Source: an uncultured Desulfotignum sp.
GTDB taxonomy: Bacteria; Desulfobacterota; Desulfobacteria; Desulfobacterales; Desulfobacteraceae
Direction: 5' to 3'
DNA length: 6,356 nt
NCBI GenBank assembly: GCA_937951975.1
Contig: CALGAJ010000183.1
Location: 1-6,356 of the forward strand
Part shown: positions 1-6,234 of the stretch, piece after piece
Layout: each line of letters opens with the position of its first letter
Position numbering within the stretch: the first letter of the stretch is position 1
Program-made: the position numbers and the translations under genes
The notes under the pieces: model-generated
What the model was told of the DNA's origin: nothing
The model's database searches: none
What the model saw: the letters and a program-made list of their open reading frames with translations, nothing else

Positions 1-509
1 ATATTTCCGCTTTTGAAATGGATCCGGAAATGGCGGATGTGGCGGACCGGTATCAGGTCCCTGTGGTCCTCATGCACATGAAAGGGACCCCGGAAACCAT
101 GCAGGCCGACCCGGTCTATGACGATCTCATGCAGGAGATCAGCGATTATCTGGCGGCCCGGGCACAATATGCCATATCCAGAGGGATTGAAAAAACAAAT
201 ATCATTCTGGATCCGGGCATTGGATTCGGGAAAACCGCACACCACAACCTGGTCCTTATCCAGTGTCTGGAAACCATTGTGAATCTGGGATTTCCCGTGC
301 TCATGGGACCCTCCCGGAAATCATTCATCCGCCATCTGATAAATCAGAACCGTCCCGGCAATGATCCGGAGGCGGCCGAACGGATCGAAACCGGCACCCT
401 GGCGACTGTCGGGGCCTGTCTGACCCATGGCGCCCATATCATAAGAGTGCATGATGTCCACCGGGCCGCCGCGTTCACCCGGATATTTGATGCCATCCGG
501 AATGCCTGA
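1..509 (+). CDS. folP: Dihydropteroate synthase, C-terminal part (5' end outside window)
   Basis: Dihydropteroate synthase condenses 6-hydroxymethyl-7,8-dihydropterin pyrophosphate with p-aminobenzoate to give dihydropteroate in cytoplasmic folate synthesis. The frame is open from the window edge (first whole codon at base 3), so the start and roughly the first 100 residues, including the N-terminal pterin-binding motifs, are missing. The visible 168 residues carry the family's hallmarks in order: ISAFEMDPEM, the VVLMHMKGTPETMQ loop, ILDPGIGFGKT (pterin pocket), the GPSRKSFI segment whose Lys and Ser contact the substrates, ERIETGTLAT, and the C-terminal RVHDV motif. All expected residues in this half are present, so the gene looks intact and functional. 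The stop codon lies inside the next gene, an arrangement that suggests co-transcription and coupled translation. An internal ATG at base 18 is not the real start, because conserved sequence continues upstream of it. Confidence 0.96.
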   Translation, partial: ISAFEMDPEMADVADRYQVPVVLMHMKGTPETMQADPVYDDLMQEISDYLAARAQYAISRGIEKTNIILDPGIGFGKTAHHNLVLIQCLETIVNLGFPVLMGPSRKSFIRHLINQNRPGNDPEAAERIETGTLATVGACLTHGAHIIRVHDVHRAAAFTRIFDAIRNA

Positions 510-1440
510 CCTGGGGATCCATAAAAAACACTCCCTTTTTTTGCTCATCCTGCTGCTCTGTTTCTGGGGCTGTGCCCCGGAACCGCTGGAAACCCACCTG
601 CTTCTGCCGGTGAAATTTACCAATGTGCCCAAAGGAATGATCGTCACCCAGTCCCGCACCGACAAGATTGAAATCCGCATCAAAGCGGACCCCCGGTTGA
701 TTCAAAAAATCAATGACAACCCCATCCATTATCCGGCGGACCTGTACACGGATCTGGATATCGATCCGGCCGGAGCCACCGACTCCATCGGGCCGGGGTA
801 CTATATGCTGCCGGTGGATAAACGGCGGATTCCCATGGATCCGGCCATCACCATTCTGGAGATCTCCCCGTCCTACCTGGGGGTGCATCTGGAAAAAGAG
901 ATCACCCGGGAATTTAAAATCAAGGTGCCCTGTTCCGGAGACCCGCCCGAAGGTCTGATCGCGCTGGTGCCGGCCCCGGACCCCTCGACCGTGACACTTT
1001 CCGGCGCGGAATCCGTGATCAACGGCATTCAGGCGTTGAAAACCCGTCCGGTTGACTTGACCCAGGCAAAAGAATCATTCAAAAAAGAAGTGCCCCTGGA
1101 CCTTGAAGCGTCCCGGCACATTACCAGTGAGCTTCCGATCATTGTGGTATCTGTGCAGATCCAGGAAAAACAGGTGGAAAAATCCATTGAACACCTCCCC
1201 ATTCAGATCCGGAACTGCCCGTATTCCGCCCGGATCGAACCCGATGTCATGACCATCACGGTCAAAGGCCCTTACAGTATCATCCACAACGCGGAAACCC
1301 TGGACCGGATTGTCGCTTTTCTGGATCTGAAAGGAATGGGACCCGGGGTCTATGCCCGGCATACGTATATCAACATTCCGGTGGGCCTGACCATGACCCG
1401 GTCCGATCCCCGGGTATTTACCGTGACGATTGAAAAATAA
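490..1440 (+). CDS. YbbR-domain (CdaR-like) envelope protein, probable lipoprotein
   Basis: This 316-residue protein has the YbbR-domain architecture known from CdaR, the extracytoplasmic partner and regulator of the diadenylate cyclase CdaA. Three YbbR-like repeats are visible at about residues 38-135 (LLPVKFTNVPKGMIV to ISPSYLGVHLE), 141-226 and 236-316 (LPIQIRNCP to the C-terminus). The N-terminus has basic residues (HKK), a short hydrophobic run at about 16-27 and a Cys at 28 in the context CFWGC. This is more like a lipoprotein signal than a full membrane span, although the lipobox is non-standard. The start is uncertain. ATG 490 has GGA six bases upstream and overlaps folP by 20 nt; ATG 502 overlaps by 8 nt but has no spaced ribosome site; ATG 451 lies deep inside folP. 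The usual cdaA gene is absent between folP and this gene. Its specific role here is inferred from family only. Confidence 0.85.
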   Translation: MPSGMPDLGIHKKHSLFLLILLLCFWGCAPEPLETHLLLPVKFTNVPKGMIVTQSRTDKIEIRIKADPRLIQKINDNPIHYPADLYTDLDIDPAGATDSIGPGYYMLPVDKRRIPMDPAITILEISPSYLGVHLEKEITREFKIKVPCSGDPPEGLIALVPAPDPSTVTLSGAESVINGIQALKTRPVDLTQAKESFKKEVPLDLEASRHITSELPIIVVSVQIQEKQVEKSIEHLPIQIRNCPYSARIEPDVMTITVKGPYSIIHNAETLDRIVAFLDLKGMGPGVYARHTYINIPVGLTMTRSDPRVFTVTIEK

Positions 1441-1445
1441 AGGAG
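1439..1445 (+). promoter_or_regulatory. Ribosome binding site deciding the coaX start
   Basis: AAAGGAG lies five bases before ATG 1451 and overlaps the stop codon of the YbbR gene. It favours ATG 1451 over the in-frame TTG at 1430, which would place this site inside the coding region. The protein from 1451 also begins directly with the conserved MLLVIDVGNTNT. Confidence 0.85.
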
Positions 1446-1450
1446 ACCCC

Positions 1451-2230
1451 ATGCTGCTGGTAATCGATGTGGGCAATACCAATACCGTAATCGGTGTCTA
1501 TGACAAAGATCAGCTCAAGGAAAGCTGGCGGATCCGGACCGTCCGGGACAATACCGCCGATGAATTCAACATCCTGGCCCGGGCCCTGTTTGCCGACCGA
1601 GGTCTGCCTTTGACCGCCCTCACCCGGGTGGTCATCTCATCGGTGGTGCCGTCGTCCGTGGGAATTCTGGATGGGTTCTGCAAACGCTACCTGGGCCTGA
1701 CCCCTTTGTGGATCCAGCCGTCCTGCGTGAAACAGCGGATGCCCATTCTGTACAGCAACCCCAATGAGGTGGGGGCGGACCGTATCGTCAATGCCGTGGC
1801 CGCCTATGACAAGTACAGAACCGGACTGATCATCATCGATTTCGGCACCGCCACCACATTCGATGTCATCACTCCTGCCGGAGAATACCTGGGCGGTGCC
1901 ATCTGTCCCGGGGTGATGATCGCTTCGGAAGCCCTGTTTCAAAAAGCGTCCCGCCTGCCCCGGGTGGAAATTTTTTCCGCCCCTGAAAAAGTGATCGGCA
2001 CCGATACCATCGGCAGCATGCAGTCCGGCATCATCCACGGCAATGCGGCCATGGTGGACGGGATGGTGGAGCGGATGAGAAACGAACTGCCGCACCCCCT
2101 GAAAGTGATTGCCACCGGCGGTCTGGCACCGCTGATTGCCGATCTGTCCACCACCATTGAAACCGTGGATCAATCCCTGACCCTGGAGGGCCTGCGCATC
2201 ATTGCCGGTGAATTTAACGAAACACCCTGA
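1451..2230 (+). CDS. coaX: Type III pantothenate kinase
   Basis: CoaX phosphorylates pantothenate with ATP to 4'-phosphopantothenate, the first committed step of coenzyme A synthesis, in the cytoplasm. Type III enzymes belong to the ASKHA fold and are known to need a monovalent cation and to resist CoA feedback. The 259 residues match the usual family length. Visible motifs are the N-terminal phosphate loop DVGNTNT (residues 6-12), NPNEVGADR (103-111, with the conserved acidic Asp110), IIIDFGTATTFDV (127-139), GGAICPG (148-154) and ATGGLA (221-226) near the C-terminus. No key residue is missing. The gene follows the YbbR gene after 10 nt with a strong ribosome site, so it is almost certainly co-transcribed with folP and ybbR. 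It is the last gene of the plus-strand block and converges with the ABC transporter operon 29 bp downstream. Confidence 0.97.
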   Translation: MLLVIDVGNTNTVIGVYDKDQLKESWRIRTVRDNTADEFNILARALFADRGLPLTALTRVVISSVVPSSVGILDGFCKRYLGLTPLWIQPSCVKQRMPILYSNPNEVGADRIVNAVAAYDKYRTGLIIIDFGTATTFDVITPAGEYLGGAICPGVMIASEALFQKASRLPRVEIFSAPEKVIGTDTIGSMQSGIIHGNAAMVDGMVERMRNELPHPLKVIATGGLAPLIADLSTTIETVDQSLTLEGLRIIAGEFNETP

Positions 2231-2255
2231 TCCGTGCACCAGGGTCTGATCCCTG
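2224..2255. terminator. Weak alternative hairpins at the convergent gene junction
   Basis: ACCCTG (2224-2229) is perfectly complementary to CAGGGT (2240-2245), and CAGGG (2240-2244) can instead pair with CCCTG (2251-2255) around a six-base loop. The two stems share the middle arm and exclude each other. The site lies between the facing stop codons of coaX and the ABC binding-protein gene, where a two-way terminator would be expected. Neither strand has a proper U-tract after the stem, and the stems are only five to six base pairs. Intrinsic termination is therefore unproven and transcripts may overlap here. Confidence 0.3.
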
Positions 2256-2259
2256 AAAA

Positions 2260-3264
2260 TTATTGGAACGACGCCGGATCCCTGAGCCGGGAGGTGACAT
2301 GCACGGGCGTTTTGATCAGCCCCTGGTCCAGCATGATGGCTTCGGTCTGGGCCCAGGCACTGGTCTGTATCCGGCCCACGGGAATATCCGGGTCCGGTTT
2401 GACCAGGGTCCGGGTGGCATTCAGCTGGGCCGCCTGCACCTGCCCCTGGGTGCCGGTGTCGTATTTTTTTACCGCTGCCAGCACCTGGTCCTGATTGGCC
2501 GGATCCATGGCTGCTTCCCAGGCGGCCAGCAGGGCGGACAGAAACCGTGCCACCTGATCCGGATGACCCGCCGCCATGGACCCGGAAGTCACAATGGAAT
2601 TGGCCACAAAATCCACCCCGAAATCCGCCGGGTTGAGAAACCGGACGGTTTCCCCCTCCTTTGCCAGCCGTTCCGCCAGAATCACGCCCTGGGAATTGCG
2701 GTACACCGGCCACAGATCCACCTGGTTTTTCAGAAACGGGGTAAAGTCAAACCGAACCCCCGTGACTTTCACATCCCGCAGGGTCAGGCCGGCGGTTGCC
2801 AGAAGGGTTTGCATGATGGTTTCATCATTGCCCCCGAAAGTGATTCCCAGGGTGTACCGCTTTAAATCCACCGGGTCTGTGATCCGTACCTGGGGGTACC
2901 GGTAGATCCACTGCATGGGATTGACCTGAAACACCTGGGCCAGGACTACCACATCCGCGCCTTTGTCCAGGGCCCGGATCACCTGATCGGCAGATGCCAC
3001 CCCGAAATGGGCATATCCCAGCTCCAGCTCCTTGATGGCGTCTTTTTCAGGACTGCCCTCCCGGACCTGCACATCCAGGCCGGCATCCGCGAAAAAACCG
3101 TTTTCCATGGCAAATACATCTCCGGCCACACTGGTGTTAAACAGCCATTTGAGCCGGTAGTTAAAACGCGTTTGCTCCGCCTGTGCCGTGGGCATCCACA
3201 GGCCGCAGACACCCAGGGCCATCCACACAGCCATGCCGATGACCGCCTGACGTATGTATGTCAT
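2260..3264 (-). CDS. ABC transporter periplasmic substrate-binding protein (NMT1/SsuA-like)
   Basis: This is the solute receptor of an ABC importer, 334 residues long. A classic Sec signal peptide occupies residues 1-29, with a hydrophobic core and a predicted cut after Ala-Gln-Ala, so the mature protein should be soluble in the periplasm. The mature part opens with RLKWLFNTSVAGDVFAMENGFFADAGLDVQV, shown here as overlapping signatures: LKWLFNTSVAG, then ENGFFADAGLDV. This is the N-terminal pattern of the NMT1/THI5-like family that binds nitrate, sulfonates, taurine or pyrimidine precursors. Further family features are HFGVASADQV (86-95), LGITFGGNDET (139-149) and a C-terminal helical region. 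Start 3264 is chosen because AAAGGAG lies seven bases upstream; the TCAT overlap (3261-3264) couples it to the permease stop. It is the last gene of the operon. The ligand cannot be read from sequence; thiamine-precursor, sulfonate and other small anions are all possible. Confidence 0.88.
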   Translation of the reverse strand: MTYIRQAVIGMAVWMALGVCGLWMPTAQAEQTRFNYRLKWLFNTSVAGDVFAMENGFFADAGLDVQVREGSPEKDAIKELELGYAHFGVASADQVIRALDKGADVVVLAQVFQVNPMQWIYRYPQVRITDPVDLKRYTLGITFGGNDETIMQTLLATAGLTLRDVKVTGVRFDFTPFLKNQVDLWPVYRNSQGVILAERLAKEGETVRFLNPADFGVDFVANSIVTSGSMAAGHPDQVARFLSALLAAWEAAMDPANQDQVLAAVKKYDTGTQGQVQAAQLNATRTLVKPDPDIPVGRIQTSAWAQTEAIMLDQGLIKTPVHVTSRLRDPASFQ

Positions 3265-4028
3265 AACAACGCTCCTTTGTTTTCCGATCCCCATTTTGCC
3301 TTGACCCATTCCCCCAGGGATTCCAGCAGGCCCTGGTACACGGAAATCACGATCCCGATCATGAACAGGGCCGTCAGAATCGCTGCCAGATCACTCTGGT
3401 ACAGCGCGATGCGGATGCTGTACCCGATACCGGCATTGGCGGCGATGAATTCCGCCACAATGGTGCCGGCCATGGCCAACGTGGCGCTGCCGGCAATCAC
3501 GGTGGTCAGTTTGCTCAGATTTTCAAACGCCCGGATCTTGACCTCCAGGTGCCAGCGCATGCGTCCGGTGGCGATGTAAAAATGTTCGATATCCGGCACC
3601 GGTGCGGCCATCACCCCCAGCACCGACAGCAGCAGCGGGAAATAACAGATCATAGCCGCGATGAGCAGCCGGGACACGAATCCGTCCCCCAGCAGGATAA
3701 AAATAATGGGGGCCAGGGCCACAATGGGATAGGCCTGGATATTGTAGGCGGTCACCCGGATCATGGACCCGGCCCAGGAAGAACGGCGGCCCAGGATGCC
3801 GACGAAAAATGCCAGAAAAATGGAAATCCCCTGGCCCAGGATGGCCACGGACAGGGTATCCAGCACATCCCTGAAAAAGCCGCCCGCCACCTGAACCGCG
3901 GTTTTCAGGATCAGCGGAATGCCCGGAATCACGTAATCCGACAGGGACAGCCCGGCTTTCACCGTCAGCAAAAGGCCCACAAACACGCCGTACACGATCA
4001 TGAACTGGTAAATCCGCCTAAAAAGCAT
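3261..4028 (-). CDS. ABC transporter permease (SsuC/TauC/ThiX-like)
   Basis: This is the inner-membrane channel subunit of the importer, 255 residues. Hydrophobic segments at about 10-23, 57-79, 98-113, 118-142, 175-196 and 214-234 fit the six-helix layout of the BPD_transp_1 permeases of nitrate/sulfonate/taurine systems. Family-typical stretches are TLSVAILGQGISIFLAFFVG (58-77), YPIVALAPIIFILLGDGF (100-117) and AGTIVAEFIAANAGIGYSI (187-205). The cytoplasmic coupling loop, normally EAA...G...LP, is divergent here (about 151-174, IATGRMRWHLEVKIRAFENL): the Gly is kept but the usual LP end is not obvious. ATG 4028 has GGAG seven bases upstream (4036-4039, minus strand) and overlaps the ATPase gene by 11 nt. 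The stop overlaps the binding-protein start by 4 nt, so all three subunits should be translated together. Confidence 0.9.
   Translation of the reverse strand: MLFRRIYQFMIVYGVFVGLLLTVKAGLSLSDYVIPGIPLILKTAVQVAGGFFRDVLDTLSVAILGQGISIFLAFFVGILGRRSSWAGSMIRVTAYNIQAYPIVALAPIIFILLGDGFVSRLLIAAMICYFPLLLSVLGVMAAPVPDIEHFYIATGRMRWHLEVKIRAFENLSKLTTVIAGSATLAMAGTIVAEFIAANAGIGYSIRIALYQSDLAAILTALFMIGIVISVYQGLLESLGEWVKAKWGSENKGALL
3272..3278 (-). promoter_or_regulatory. Ribosome binding site deciding the binding-protein start
   Basis: Read on the minus strand, AAAGGAG lies seven bases before ATG 3264 and inside the 3' end of the permease gene. It supports 3264 over an in-frame upstream start near 3309, which would add 15 residues in front of an otherwise normal signal peptide. 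Confidence 0.8.
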
Positions 4029-4710
4029 TCATGATCTCCAGCATCACCCGGTCCAGAGCGGATTTATCCACCCGGCCCCCGGATGCTTCGTTCAAGCCTG
4101 AAATCAGGCGGCTGGACATGTTCCGGGACGGTCCGGCCAGCACCAGAATCTCTTTACAGAACCGGGCCACTTCCATAAGGTTGTGGGAAATGTACAAAAA
4201 CATTTTGTGGGCGAACCGCTCCTTGATGGCCGGCAGAATGATCCGGCGCAGTTTTTCATCCACATTGGCCAGGCTCTCATCCAGAATCATCAGGTCAAAA
4301 TCCTGGAGCAGATACCGGATCAGGTTCATACGGTTCTGCTGGCCCATGGACAACTGGGAAAACCGGGCGTCCAGCACCGGTTCCAGGCTGAAAAGTTCGA
4401 TGAGTTCTTTTTTGAGATCCTGCCGGTCCGGGGGGCAGACCTGGTCCAGGTGGCGGCCGGCCGACGACCATCCCGGCAGGCGTTCCAGGTTGTAGGTGTA
4501 CAGAATGGTGTCGATGCCCGGGGTCTTCACCGGTTGATCCGGAAGATCCCGGTGCCGGGTCAGCAGCCGGGCAAACGAGGTCTTGCCCACCCCGGACGGC
4601 CCGAACACCGCATAAAATCCCGGACCGGTCATGGAAAACGTCAACTGGTCAATCACCCGGGTATCTGACCCCGGATAGGTAAAGCTCAATCCATTGCATT
4701 CCAGACGCAT
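4018..4710 (-). CDS. ABC transporter ATP-binding protein with atypical Q-loop
   Basis: This is the cytoplasmic motor subunit of the importer, 230 residues, a single nucleotide-binding domain without a C-terminal regulatory extension. The Walker A GPSGVGKTS is at 37-45, the signature LSMGQ at 120-124, Walker B DLMILDE at 139-145 with the catalytic Glu145, and the switch His176 in YISHNL. All core catalytic motifs are therefore present. The Q-loop is unusual: where relatives read about YVFQEPRLLPW, this protein reads YTYNLERLPGW (71-81), so the conserved Gln appears replaced by Asn74. The D-loop is SLANVD rather than the commoner xxALD type. Start 4710 is preferred because GAGG lies six bases upstream and the protein then begins MRLECNGLSF. 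ATG 4722 (TGATG overlap with the peptidase stop) is in frame but lacks a ribosome site. Confidence 0.92.
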   Translation of the reverse strand: MRLECNGLSFTYPGSDTRVIDQLTFSMTGPGFYAVFGPSGVGKTSFARLLTRHRDLPDQPVKTPGIDTILYTYNLERLPGWSSAGRHLDQVCPPDRQDLKKELIELFSLEPVLDARFSQLSMGQQNRMNLIRYLLQDFDLMILDESLANVDEKLRRIILPAIKERFAHKMFLYISHNLMEVARFCKEILVLAGPSRNMSSRLISGLNEASGGRVDKSALDRVMLEIMNAF

Positions 4711-4716
4711 CGATAT

Positions 4717-4720
4717 CCTC
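4717..4720 (-). promoter_or_regulatory. Ribosome binding site deciding the ATPase start
   Basis: On the minus strand, GAGG sits six bases before ATG 4710 and immediately after the stop codon of the peptidase gene. It would fall within the coding sequence if the upstream ATG at 4722 were used, so 4710 is the better start. Confidence 0.65.
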
Positions 4721-4721
4721 A

Positions 4722-5675
4722 TCAAAAAGGGTCAGCGTTTTTTTCCGGCAATGCCTGTTCAATCTCCCGGCGGGTGTGCTCAAGAATTTCCAGAAGCGGA
4801 GACCGGATCTGTTCCGCAATGTTGACTGCGGTCTGGATCACGGCCAGGGCCCGGGGAAGGTCGCCCTGACGGGCCAGGGCTTCGGCGAGGTTGTTGGCGG
4901 CAGCCACATGATCCGGTTCCGCCGCCAGCAGGGTCCGGTACAGGGTCTCGGCCCGGGCCGGCCGGTTCTGTGCCAGATGATTGTTGGCCAGGGCGAACAG
5001 AACCATGGAATTGTCAGGCCACGCCGCCAGCGCCGCCTGGTATGCGGCTGTGGCGGGACCGGCATTTCCGGCGGACTCAAACGCAGCCACGGCTGTCATA
5101 TAGGTCAAAGGATCCGCGGTTTCCGGAAGATCACCGGGTCTCAGGGCGATCAGGCCCCATGATCCGGCACGCTGCCAGGTCCGGTTGAAATCCCCGGCCG
5201 TCATGACCACCCGTTCTTTGGTGCCGGAACGCAGTACCACCCGGTCCGGGGGCAGCACGCCGATCACCACGGCATAATGATGGACCGGCCACCGCTCAAA
5301 TCCCAGGTTCTGAAGCACCAGTACCGGCCGCCCGGATTGAATCTCAGTTGTCAGCCCGGTCAGGGTGGAAGGAACCGGACAGGCGATCCGCCCCCATTGC
5401 CGGCACGCGGCAGCCAGTTCCAACTGAAGACTCCCCTGTCGTTTCGGCAGATAAACGTCCGGAACCAGGTCATCCGGATGAACCTCAACACCGGAGGCCC
5501 CCAGCAACATGGCCAGGGCCGCCGGGCCGCACTGGTATTCTTCCTGGGCAAAAAAGGGCGTGGCCGTCAGTTCCAAGCCCTGATCAGGTCCCACAAGCCG
5601 GACATCATTTCTGCTTGCACATCCGGTCCCGAAAATCAGCACCAGAACAGCCAGAAAAAACCATGTCCGGATCAT
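4722..5675 (-). CDS. PA2778-family C39-like cysteine peptidase with TPR repeats, probable lipoprotein
   Basis: This 317-residue protein matches the PA2778-type family of predicted cysteine peptidases. Residues 1-19 form a lipoprotein-like signal (Arg3, a hydrophobic run, then FGTGC with Cys19). A papain-like, C39-type domain follows at about 30-180. AQEEYQCGPAALAMLL places catalytic Cys49, with Gln44 a candidate for the oxyanion hole; PVHHYAVVIGV gives His132/His133 (His133 the likelier catalytic one), and Asp144 in PPDRVVLRSG can complete a triad. Residues about 190-293 hold three TPR-like helical repeats (for example ALANNHLAQNRPARAETLYRTLL is read as ALANNHLAQN then RPARAETLYRTLL), which suggests protein binding. 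There is no fused transporter, unlike C39 bacteriocin exporters. The gene lies 9 nt after the PA2779-family gene, its usual partner. The start has no clear ribosome site, so translation may be coupled. The substrate is unknown. Confidence 0.88.
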   Translation of the reverse strand: MIRTWFFLAVLVLIFGTGCASRNDVRLVGPDQGLELTATPFFAQEEYQCGPAALAMLLGASGVEVHPDDLVPDVYLPKRQGSLQLELAAACRQWGRIACPVPSTLTGLTTEIQSGRPVLVLQNLGFERWPVHHYAVVIGVLPPDRVVLRSGTKERVVMTAGDFNRTWQRAGSWGLIALRPGDLPETADPLTYMTAVAAFESAGNAGPATAAYQAALAAWPDNSMVLFALANNHLAQNRPARAETLYRTLLAAEPDHVAAANNLAEALARQGDLPRALAVIQTAVNIAEQIRSPLLEILEHTRREIEQALPEKNADPF

Positions 5676-5684
5676 GCGGCCCGG

Positions 5685-6065
5685 TTACAACCGGTTGAAA
5701 ACATTGGTGACTCCCACCACTTCAAGGACGATCAATACCACCAGCACAACGCCCAGCACCGCCAGCACCCCGGAACCGGCCGGCAGTTCATCGATGCGGT
5801 TCTGGAGCTGGGACACCTCTTGATCGGTCAAAGCCGCAATACGGTTTGCCGCATCATCCGGGTTCACCCCCAGCGCCGCCATTTTCTGTCTCACATCTTC
5901 CCGGGCCATCAACGATGCCAGTTCCCCCCGGGCCGCATCAGCCTCCTGGCTCAGGTATACGGTGGTGTCGATCATTTTGGCCTCTACAGCCGGAATCACC
6001 GCACTGGTGATCACAAAAACGCCGATCATCAGGCAAATACAGGATCTGGTAAGCAGACGGTTCAT
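5685..6065 (-). CDS. PA2779-family small exported/membrane protein
   Basis: This 126-residue protein resembles the uncharacterised PA2779 family that typically accompanies PA2778-like peptidases. It has an N-terminal signal sequence (Arg3, Arg7, hydrophobic core about 8-24, likely cut after AVEA at 29). A charged, helical middle follows (about 37-95) with the family-like segment LGVNPDDAANRIAALTDQEV. The protein ends in a strongly hydrophobic helix (about 99-118, GVLAVLGVVLVVLIVLEVVG) and a short polar tail. It is probably exported and anchored in the inner membrane by this last segment. Start 6065 is chosen for the AAAGGAAA ribosome site (6071-6078, minus strand); an upstream in-frame ATG at 6104 would overlap the proposed promoter. 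It is the first gene of the operon. No biochemical function is known to me for the family. Confidence 0.85.
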   Translation of the reverse strand: MNRLLTRSCICLMIGVFVITSAVIPAVEAKMIDTTVYLSQEADAARGELASLMAREDVRQKMAALGVNPDDAANRIAALTDQEVSQLQNRIDELPAGSGVLAVLGVVLVVLIVLEVVGVTNVFNRL

Positions 6066-6088
6066 GATTGTTTCCTTTATTCCAACGG

Positions 6089-6104
6089 TTGATAATTGAA
6101 TCAA
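6089..6104. repeat. Short inverted repeat at the predicted operon start site
   Basis: TTGATAATTGAATCAA has five-base arms (TTGAT and ATCAA) around a six-base centre. It abuts the proposed -10 box and covers the predicted transcription start of the minus-strand operon, a position typical of a repressor operator. The arms equal FNR half-sites, but the FNR spacing is four bases rather than six. Assignment to a regulator is not possible from one copy, and chance occurrence in AT-rich DNA is plausible. Confidence 0.35.
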
Positions 6105-6132
6105 GAGTAATATTTTTACCCGGCATCGTCAA
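6104..6132 (-). promoter_or_regulatory. Candidate sigma70-like promoter of the peptidase/ABC operon
   Basis: On the minus strand a good -35 box TTGACG (6127-6132) is followed after 17 bases by TACTCT (6104-6109), a weak -10 box matching three of six consensus bases. Transcription would start near 6097, about 30 bases before the ATG at 6065. The A/T-rich spacer and position fit a promoter for all five minus-strand genes; no other promoter is evident within them because the genes abut or overlap. The weak -10 suggests low basal activity or an activator. Confidence 0.5.
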
Positions 6133-6234
6133 GAGTTATGGCCCGGCCCGGATTGCCATGAAATCAAACTGCCGGTCCAGGATTGGTCCGGTGCCAAAAA
6201 CAAACGCTGATTCACGGCGTCAGATACATTTTGC

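Noticed and set aside
1637..2713. Long minus-strand open frame (358 codons) across coaX and the junction
   Set aside because: It is antisense to coaX and to the frame of the binding-protein gene, is low-complexity (rich in Gly, His, Arg, Gln), lacks a ribosome site and shows no recognisable domain. It is a by-product of GC-rich codon use.
2263..2865. Plus-strand open frame (200 codons) opposite the binding-protein gene
   Set aside because: It is opposite a gene with a clear signal peptide and family motifs. Its translation is Gly/His/Pro-rich and featureless.
4722..5675. Bacteriocin maturation/export locus based on the C39-like domain
   Set aside because: The adjacent ABC genes form an importer with a periplasmic binding protein, there is no exporter with fused peptidase, and no Gly-Gly leader peptide gene is visible.
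5277..6092. Plus-strand open frame (271 codons) opposite the PA2778 and PA2779 genes
   Set aside because: It lies antisense to two recognisable genes, has a composition rich in His, Gln, Pro and Arg without motifs, and no ribosome site. It is treated as a shadow.
6089..6104. FNR/HcpR-type binding site
   Set aside because: The half-sites match TTGAT/ATCAA, but the centre is six bases instead of the four used by FNR-type dimers. It is kept only as an unassigned inverted repeat.
6172..6191. Imperfect palindrome CCGGTCC-N6-GGTCCGG between operon and tRNA
   Set aside because: A T-T mismatch splits the stem into four and two base pairs. There is no U-tract, and it does not flank a gene end that needs a terminator.
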